Shown: positions 60,283 through 64,000 of the stretch, in pieces
Layout: every line of letters begins with the position of its first letter
Numbering within the stretch: the stretch's first letter is position 1
Assembly (NCBI GenBank): GCA_016180645.1
Contig: JACPAV010000012.1
Coordinates: 1-64,000 of the forward strand
Direction: 5' to 3'
DNA: 64,000 nt
From: Nitrospirota bacterium
GTDB taxonomy: Bacteria > JACPQY01
Made by a program: the position numbers and the translations under genes
Notes under the pieces: model-generated
What the model saw: only the letters and a program-made list of their open reading frames with translations
What the model was told of the DNA's origin: nothing
Databases searched by the model: none

Positions 60283-60413
60283 CTGGGCTCTGTTTGATAA
60301 CGTGTTGGACCGGTAGGCGCAGGCTTCAGCCTGCGTCCGAAGACGCACCCGTAAAGGGTGCGGCTACCAAGAGAGGCGCCCCGGCAATGATGGGGTTTTC
60401 AAACAGAGCCTAG
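60283..60413. mobile_element. MITE-like element with 19-bp terminal inverted repeats
   Basis: The ends CTGGGCTCTGTTTGATAAC and (inverted) CTAGGCTCTGTTTGAAAAC match at 17 of 19 positions. The 131-bp interior has no gene and carries the CGCAGGCTTCAGCCTGCG and GACGCACCC/GGGTGC hairpins. A target-site duplication was not identified. It lies just after ftsZ. Confidence 0.55.
60314..60373 (+). repeat. intergenic double-hairpin repeat (module order B-A)
   Basis: GTAGG, CGCAGGCTTCAGCCTGCG, then GACGCACCCGTAAAGGGTGC and GGCTACC. It holds the same modules as 30998-31065 in the opposite order, nested in the inverted repeats at 60283-60413. Confidence 0.65.
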
Positions 60414-60421
60414 CTGCCCGA

Positions 60422-60515
60422 GTAGCCGAGCCTTACCTGGCCGAGGACGGCCTGGTACTGCGATATGAAGGCCGGCCATGGATGGCCGGCGATAAGCGCT
60501 GTAAGGCTCGGCTAC
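60422..60515. repeat. 94-bp palindromic element with perfect 15-bp inverted ends
   Basis: GTAGCCGAGCCTTAC and GTAAGGCTCGGCTAC are exact reverse complements. A second hairpin, GCCGGCCAT/ATGGCCGGC, sits inside. No gene is present. It follows the MITE-like element by 8 bp. Confidence 0.75.
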
Positions 60516-60551
60516 AAAGCGTGAGGGATTCGGCGAAGGTCAGCTCCTGAG

Positions 60552-61244
60552 TCAGTACCTGGGCACCGTCGGGTCAACCTCCGCGGACCAGGCTTCAATA
60601 CCGCCGGTCATGCTGCGCACGTTCGTGAATCCGTGCCCGGCGAAGTAGGACGCAGCATCCAAGCTCCGAATTCCGTGGTGGCAGTGGAAAATGATGGGTG
60701 TGTCTTTGGGCCAGCTCTCCATCATTTCCTGCGCAAGCTCCCGTGTGAGGAGAACGGAGCCGTCGATGGCGGCCATGCGCCGCTCGTGCTCGTCGCGGAC
60801 GTCCACGAGCTTGATGGCCGACCCTTGCTTGAGCAGTTGGGCGGTGTCCGATGCGCTGACCCGCATCTGCTTCTCGCCATCTTCGCTCTTCAGGATAAAA
60901 CTCATCACTTCCTGCATGTCCGTCACGCCGTGGTTGGCCATGACGTCCTTGAGCGTTTCGCTCTCCTCGTATCCGCAACTGCTGCATCCTCCAACGTGAT
61001 ACTTCTGGAATAGCGCCCGCTGCGCGCTCGGAAATCGCGAGAGGAGATCTCCCATCGTCATGTCCGCCGTGAGCGCTCCATCCGCCGTAGATCCGCCGTT
61101 CGGGCGTGACGGAGGGTTCTCAGGTGGCTTTAGCATGATCGTGGATTCACTCCCGAGATGTTCAACCGATGTGGTGACTTCGCTGGGAAGCACAACCGGC
61201 TTCCCGAGCGAAGCGATTTTCGAAACCAACGTTCCTAACCCCAT
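60552..61244 (-). CDS. rhodanese-like protein with DUF1858-like N-domain
   Basis: The 230-residue protein has a C-terminal rhodanese fold with the active-site Cys in IIFHCHHGIRSLDAA (~188) and KLVDVRDEHERRMAAI upstream. The middle region (MTMGDLLSRFPSAQRALFQK, then YHVGGCSSCGYEESETLKDV) resembles the small DUF1858 domain with a CSSC motif. Together these suggest persulphide or sulphur-carrier chemistry coupled to an iron-sulphur-linked process. No partner gene is adjacent. ATG 61244 starts MGLGTLVSKIASLG; the first ~60 residues are variable. Confidence 0.75.
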   Translation of the reverse strand: MGLGTLVSKIASLGKPVVLPSEVTTSVEHLGSESTIMLKPPENPPSRPNGGSTADGALTADMTMGDLLSRFPSAQRALFQKYHVGGCSSCGYEESETLKDVMANHGVTDMQEVMSFILKSEDGEKQMRVSASDTAQLLKQGSAIKLVDVRDEHERRMAAIDGSVLLTRELAQEMMESWPKDTPIIFHCHHGIRSLDAASYFAGHGFTNVRSMTGGIEAWSAEVDPTVPRY

Positions 61245-61362
61245 ATGGACCTCTCTTTCCAGTCGAATGCCTTTATATGTGGACTAACACGGTCCATAGT
61301 ATCAATGATGCGATACGCTCGCAATGGGATGACGGGTCGATCCTTGAGTTGAGAGCGTCCAA

Positions 61363-61488
61363 CAGAATGCGTAGGGGAGGGTCTTCAGACCTTCCCGACA
61401 AGAGGGAGCAAGCAAGTAGGGGAGGGTCTTCAGACCCTCCCGACAAGAGGGAGCATCTGAAGATGCTCCCCTACGAATCGGCATTCTG
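61363..61488. repeat. composite palindromic element with tandem 40-bp units
   Basis: Two 40-bp units starting GTAGGGGAGGGTCTTCAGAC (61371-61410 and 61416-61455) differ at one position. An inverted half unit (TCTGAAGATGCTCCCCTAC) follows. The block is framed by CAGAATGC (61363-61370) and GCATTCTG (61481-61488). It fills the gap between the amidase and rhodanese genes. Confidence 0.65.
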
Positions 61489-61524
61489 CTAGAGGCTCTA
61501 TACTTCGACGGCTGCTATCGAGGC

Positions 61525-62955
61525 TCAGCCCCGATAGGAAGATGAGCGGCGACGGAGGAAGGAGCGAGCGGCGAGGAAGGCCATTGCGAGGAGGCCGGGA
61601 GGGAGGCCGGAGGCGGATGGCGAAGGGAGGGATGTACAGCCGGGCGAGTCGGGAGGAGGGGGTGGGGTTCCGGGGTCACCGGACAAAGGATTGAAGGTTA
61701 CGGTCACGGATTCGGCACCTTTGTTGCCGGCCGCGTCCCAAGCTTCGGCGGTGATCTTGTTGCTGCCTGTTTGGAGCTTGACGGATGCGGCGAACTTGCG
61801 GCCCTCGGTGAGCGTGACATCCACCCCGTTCACCAAAGCCCGGGTGACTGAAAGGTTATCCGTCACTTCGCCGGACACGGTGATCTCCGCCTGATTCGTC
61901 GTGGCGCCGTCGGCGGGGAAAGCGATGCTGATGTCCGGTGCTTCCGTGTCCGATGGGGGGGGCGGTGGCGGTGGAGGCGGCGGCTCTTCGATTTTGGCCA
62001 GGCCGATGCTGCCCCACGTGGTTTGGCCTGCGACCACGGTTCGACTCAGGCTCCCTGCTTGGTATCCCGTGGCCACGGCGGTGACGGTGTAGTCGCCGGG
62101 GGACAACGAAAATGTATATACGCCGTTCAGATCCGATTGCGAGGAGACGTTGGAGATCAACGTTACGTCCGCATTGGGAATGCGAGCACCCGTTCCCAGG
62201 GATGAGTCGTAAATCATGCCCGTCAATGTTCCCGTGGATGGCGGCGGCGGGGGTGGCGGGTCGTCGGGTGGCGGTGGAGTGACCGCCGAAGGGTCGTAGT
62301 CGGCCATTCCGTAGTGATTCTGAATCCCGTGCAGGTGGGCTCGCGCCGCCTCCTGTCTCTTGGCGGGATCGTTCAGGTAGACGAAATCTCCTGCATTCGA
62401 AACAAAGGCCAACTCGTGCAACTCCGCAGGCATGGCCGTTTCGCGGAGGACGTGAAAGTTGGCCGTCAGATTGCCGCGGTCGCGCAACGGCCAATGCTTC
62501 ATGGCCTCGGCGTGAACGTCGTTGCGGAGCCGGGCCCCCGTGCCGCCTTCGGAATAGGAGAAGGTGGAGATGCCGTTCGCGGAAGGATCGGAGAAACTGT
62601 TGGTATGGATGGAAAGGAAACGATCCGCGCCGATGGAGTTGGCGTAGTCCGTCCTCGAAGAGAGGCTGACGAAGACGTCCGTCTCCCTCGTCATGGTGAC
62701 CTGCCAGTCGCCGCCGCCGCGGGTGTCGTCCGTGTCGCTCTTCAGGAGATCCCGGAAGCGTTCGGAGACATCGAGATTGATGAGTGCCTCTTTCAACCCG
62801 TTCGATACGGCGCCCGGGTCCGTTCCGCCGTGCCCGGCGTCTATGACGACTTTGGGCGAAGCCGCCCAGGCTTGGTTGGTGAGGAGTGAGGTATGAGGGG
62901 TGAGTAGAAAGACCAGGAACGAGGAACCAGGAACCAGGAACCGGCGGAGGATCAT
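61525..62955 (-). CDS. exported N-acetylmuramoyl-L-alanine amidase with C-terminal anchor
   Basis: The 476-residue protein has a signal peptide (~1-31, encoded largely by heptad repeats). An Amidase_3 domain follows with the zinc motif VIDAGHGGTDPGA, SIHTNSF and the catalytic Glu in ELHELAFVSN. A Pro-rich linker, a carboxypeptidase-regulatory-like beta domain (TGTLTGMIYDSSLG onward), a second Pro stretch and an Ig-like domain (TEAPDISIAFPADGA) come next. The end CTSLPSPSASGLPPGLLAMA plus FLAARSFLRRRSS (Cys, hydrophobic helix, Arg cluster) looks like a MYXO-CTERM-type surface anchor. It cleaves the stem peptide from MurNAc; the surface location is inferred. Confidence 0.8.
   Translation of the reverse strand: MILRRFLVPGSSFLVFLLTPHTSLLTNQAWAASPKVVIDAGHGGTDPGAVSNGLKEALINLDVSERFRDLLKSDTDDTRGGGDWQVTMTRETDVFVSLSSRTDYANSIGADRFLSIHTNSFSDPSANGISTFSYSEGGTGARLRNDVHAEAMKHWPLRDRGNLTANFHVLRETAMPAELHELAFVSNAGDFVYLNDPAKRQEAARAHLHGIQNHYGMADYDPSAVTPPPPDDPPPPPPPSTGTLTGMIYDSSLGTGARIPNADVTLISNVSSQSDLNGVYTFSLSPGDYTVTAVATGYQAGSLSRTVVAGQTTWGSIGLAKIEEPPPPPPPPPPSDTEAPDISIAFPADGATTNQAEITVSGEVTDNLSVTRALVNGVDVTLTEGRKFAASVKLQTGSNKITAEAWDAAGNKGAESVTVTFNPLSGDPGTPPPPPDSPGCTSLPSPSASGLPPGLLAMAFLAARSFLRRRSSSYRG
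62914..62941 (+). repeat. tandem CAGGAAC heptads in the amidase signal-peptide region
   Basis: Four consecutive 7-bp units (CAGGAAC, GAGGAAC, CAGGAAC, CAGGAAC) encode GSSFLVF-like residues on the minus strand. The next ~25 bp carry related GTGAGGA/GTGAGGT units. The repeat supplies most of the coding DNA for the hydrophobic signal segment. Confidence 0.65.
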
Positions 62956-63764
62956 TTGGAAACCAGGTCGCCCACGTAGATGACGCCCTCGGCGTCAAAG
63001 ACCAGTGCCTTCATATCGGGTGAAGGCGCCGGTCGCTGCTCGAGCCGGTCTTTCGTGAACGTGAGCCGGATGCGGCCGAGTTTTTTCAGGTCCTGTACGA
63101 ACAGGTCGGCGGAGAGGAGGTTCCTCCCATCGTCCGTCGATACGTCGAAGAAGACCAAATCGGAATCCGGCGAGAAGGCCGGGTGATTGCCTCGACCCAG
63201 GTTCAGCGTCCGGCCCGATGCCGGTTCATGAACGAAGAGGCCCGAGGCCAGCCCTTGGTACAGTACTTTGGATCCATCAGGCGAGAGCATCGGCGCGAAG
63301 AACTTGTCACCGCCCCGAGTGATCTGAATCGCAGGTGTCTTTGCTTGAATTATGAAGATTTCGTCCGATTCGGCGTAGACCTCCGTGCCGCCGCTCCGCG
63401 AGGGCGCCCGGAAAGTGGGAATCGTATGTAACGCGTTTCCCTGGAGGTCGATGGCGCGCAGCTTCTCGCTGCCCGCCCCGGGGAAGGATGTGATGAGGGC
63501 GCGGCTGTCGTTCGACCAGATCGGGCGGAACCCGGCCCAAGGGTCGCTCGTGAGTTGACTCAGTGTCCCTCCCGCGAGCGGCGCGACAAACAGGCCCCTG
63601 TATTTGAAGCCGGAGAAGGCGATTTGTTGGGCGTCGGGCGACCACGACGCGGCCATGTACTCGCCGCGAGCGAACTCCCGGATGTTGGATATCGAAATCG
63701 AATCCGCCCAACTTGCGGTGGCGGCTACGAAAACGCTTGCGAGGAGCCGAACCAACGTTTTCAT
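62952..63764 (-). CDS. TolB-like beta-propeller periplasmic protein
   Basis: The ~270-residue protein has an N-terminal signal peptide (MKTLVRLLASVFVAATASWA) and PD40/TolB-type propeller blades. Repeats such as AASWSPDAQQIAFSGF, GFRPIWSNDSRALITSF, PMLSPDGSKVLYQG and HPAFSPDSDLVFFDV show the SPDGxxIxF pattern. It probably forms a periplasmic six-bladed propeller for protein-protein contacts. ATG 63764 was chosen for the signal peptide; a TTG at 63809 would add 15 residues. It ends by overlapping the amidase start by 4 nt. No Tol/Pal genes are adjacent, so it is not assigned as TolB. Confidence 0.7.
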   Translation of the reverse strand: MKTLVRLLASVFVAATASWADSISISNIREFARGEYMAASWSPDAQQIAFSGFKYRGLFVAPLAGGTLSQLTSDPWAGFRPIWSNDSRALITSFPGAGSEKLRAIDLQGNALHTIPTFRAPSRSGGTEVYAESDEIFIIQAKTPAIQITRGGDKFFAPMLSPDGSKVLYQGLASGLFVHEPASGRTLNLGRGNHPAFSPDSDLVFFDVSTDDGRNLLSADLFVQDLKKLGRIRLTFTKDRLEQRPAPSPDMKALVFDAEGVIYVGDLVSK

Positions 63765-63872
63765 CTTGGACTGTGGAGGAGCAACTGAGATGCCAACTTT
63801 GATAGACAAGTAATTTCAATGCATTAAGAGCAACCCTTTCAAAGTGAGATTTCAGATTGAAAGGATCGTCCC

Positions 63873-64000
63873 CTAATCGGGACGTTTGCATCTCTCCAGC
63901 CACAAGCGAGCGTTTGACTCCACCTTCCCGCCCTCGATGGCACCGGCGATGGAGCAGACCATGGCGGGACGGGCAGCTAACACGGAGTCAAGGCTCTGAA
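63873..64000 (-). CDS. C-terminal part of an unidentified protein (partial at window edge)
   Basis: A minus-strand frame enters from the right edge and stops at TAG 63873-63875. It gives ~42 codons ending SIAGAIEGGKVESNARLWLE, then RCKRPD. The sequence is open and soluble-looking but too short to assign. The gene continues outside the window. The stretch 63765-63872 between it and the TolB-like gene holds nothing recognised. Confidence 0.4.
   Translation of the reverse strand, partial: QSLDSVLAARPAMVCSIAGAIEGGKVESNARLWLERCKRPD

Noticed and set aside
61371-61455. CRISPR-like pair of 40-bp repeats
   Set aside because: There are only two units separated by 5 bp, each self-complementary. It fits an intergenic palindromic repeat, not an array.

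Overview
The window is a GC-rich chromosomal segment of a Gram-negative-type bacterium. The cell-wall genes are of the meso-diaminopimelate type (DNPR motif in MurE), there are several lipoproteins, and a complete division and cell wall (dcw) cluster runs mraZ to ftsZ. The ribBA-ribH-nusB order, a cyclase with a DUF5939-like N-terminus, many acyl-CoA enzymes and a possible MYXO-CTERM-like anchor point loosely to a deltaproteobacterial/myxobacterial-type or related uncultivated lineage. This placement is inference; there is no rRNA gene in the window.

Layout. 0-6.5 kb (minus strand): an operon of TetR regulator, saccharopine-dehydrogenase-like reductase, thiolase, acyl-CoA ligase and acyl-CoA dehydrogenase. 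6.6-9.4 kb: a small island with two toxin-antitoxin pairs (Phd/VapC type and RHH/PIN type) and a DUF5677-like gene, studded with short repeated tags that begin GGGGTC. 9.4-15.4 kb: a second TetR gene divergent from an operon encoding an acetoacetate-decarboxylase-like protein, an acyl-CoA dehydrogenase, an SCP2 protein, an ABC1/UbiB-type kinase and an SDR. The two TetR regulons look like related lipid or isoprenoid acyl-CoA degradation modules. A tRNA-Gly(GCC) flanked by copies of its own ends follows, then a paralogous reductase and an adenylate cyclase (to 18.6 kb).

18.6-34.8 kb is mixed: a secreted lipase-like hydrolase, an M20 peptidase, CorA, a HAD phosphatase, ribBA-ribH-nusB, an isolated M17 aminopeptidase N-domain, a frameshifted lectin-like lipoprotein, an aldo/keto reductase, an SDR, BolA plus a monothiol glutaredoxin, a serine esterase, a GH31 glycosidase and a HesB/IscA protein. 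At 34.8-41.5 kb (minus strand) an orphan nuoB is followed upstream by the fatty acid initiation block fabF-acpP-fabG-fabD-fabH-plsX-rpmF-yceD. At 41.8-60.3 kb (plus strand) lies the dcw cluster mraZ-rsmH-ftsL-ftsI-murE-murF-mraY-murD-ftsW-murG-murC-murB-ddl-ftsQ-ftsA-ftsZ, mostly with overlapping start and stop codons. 60.3-64 kb holds palindromic repeat elements, a rhodanese-like protein, a surface N-acetylmuramoyl-L-alanine amidase and a TolB-like propeller protein.

The most unusual signal is a ~48-bp element found nearly identical (46/48) and in the same reading phase inside murD and at the head of the ftsZ reading frame. Two more diverged copies sit in the tails of NuoB and MurD. It resembles in behaviour a protein-coding palindromic repeat. 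Other short repeats also lie within coding regions or at gene starts (murD, ftsW, murG, the amidase signal peptide). Other points of interest are paired TetR operators, a possible 186-residue FtsZ leader, a 119-nt ftsW/murG overlap, and a MITE-like element with 19-bp terminal inverted repeats after ftsZ.
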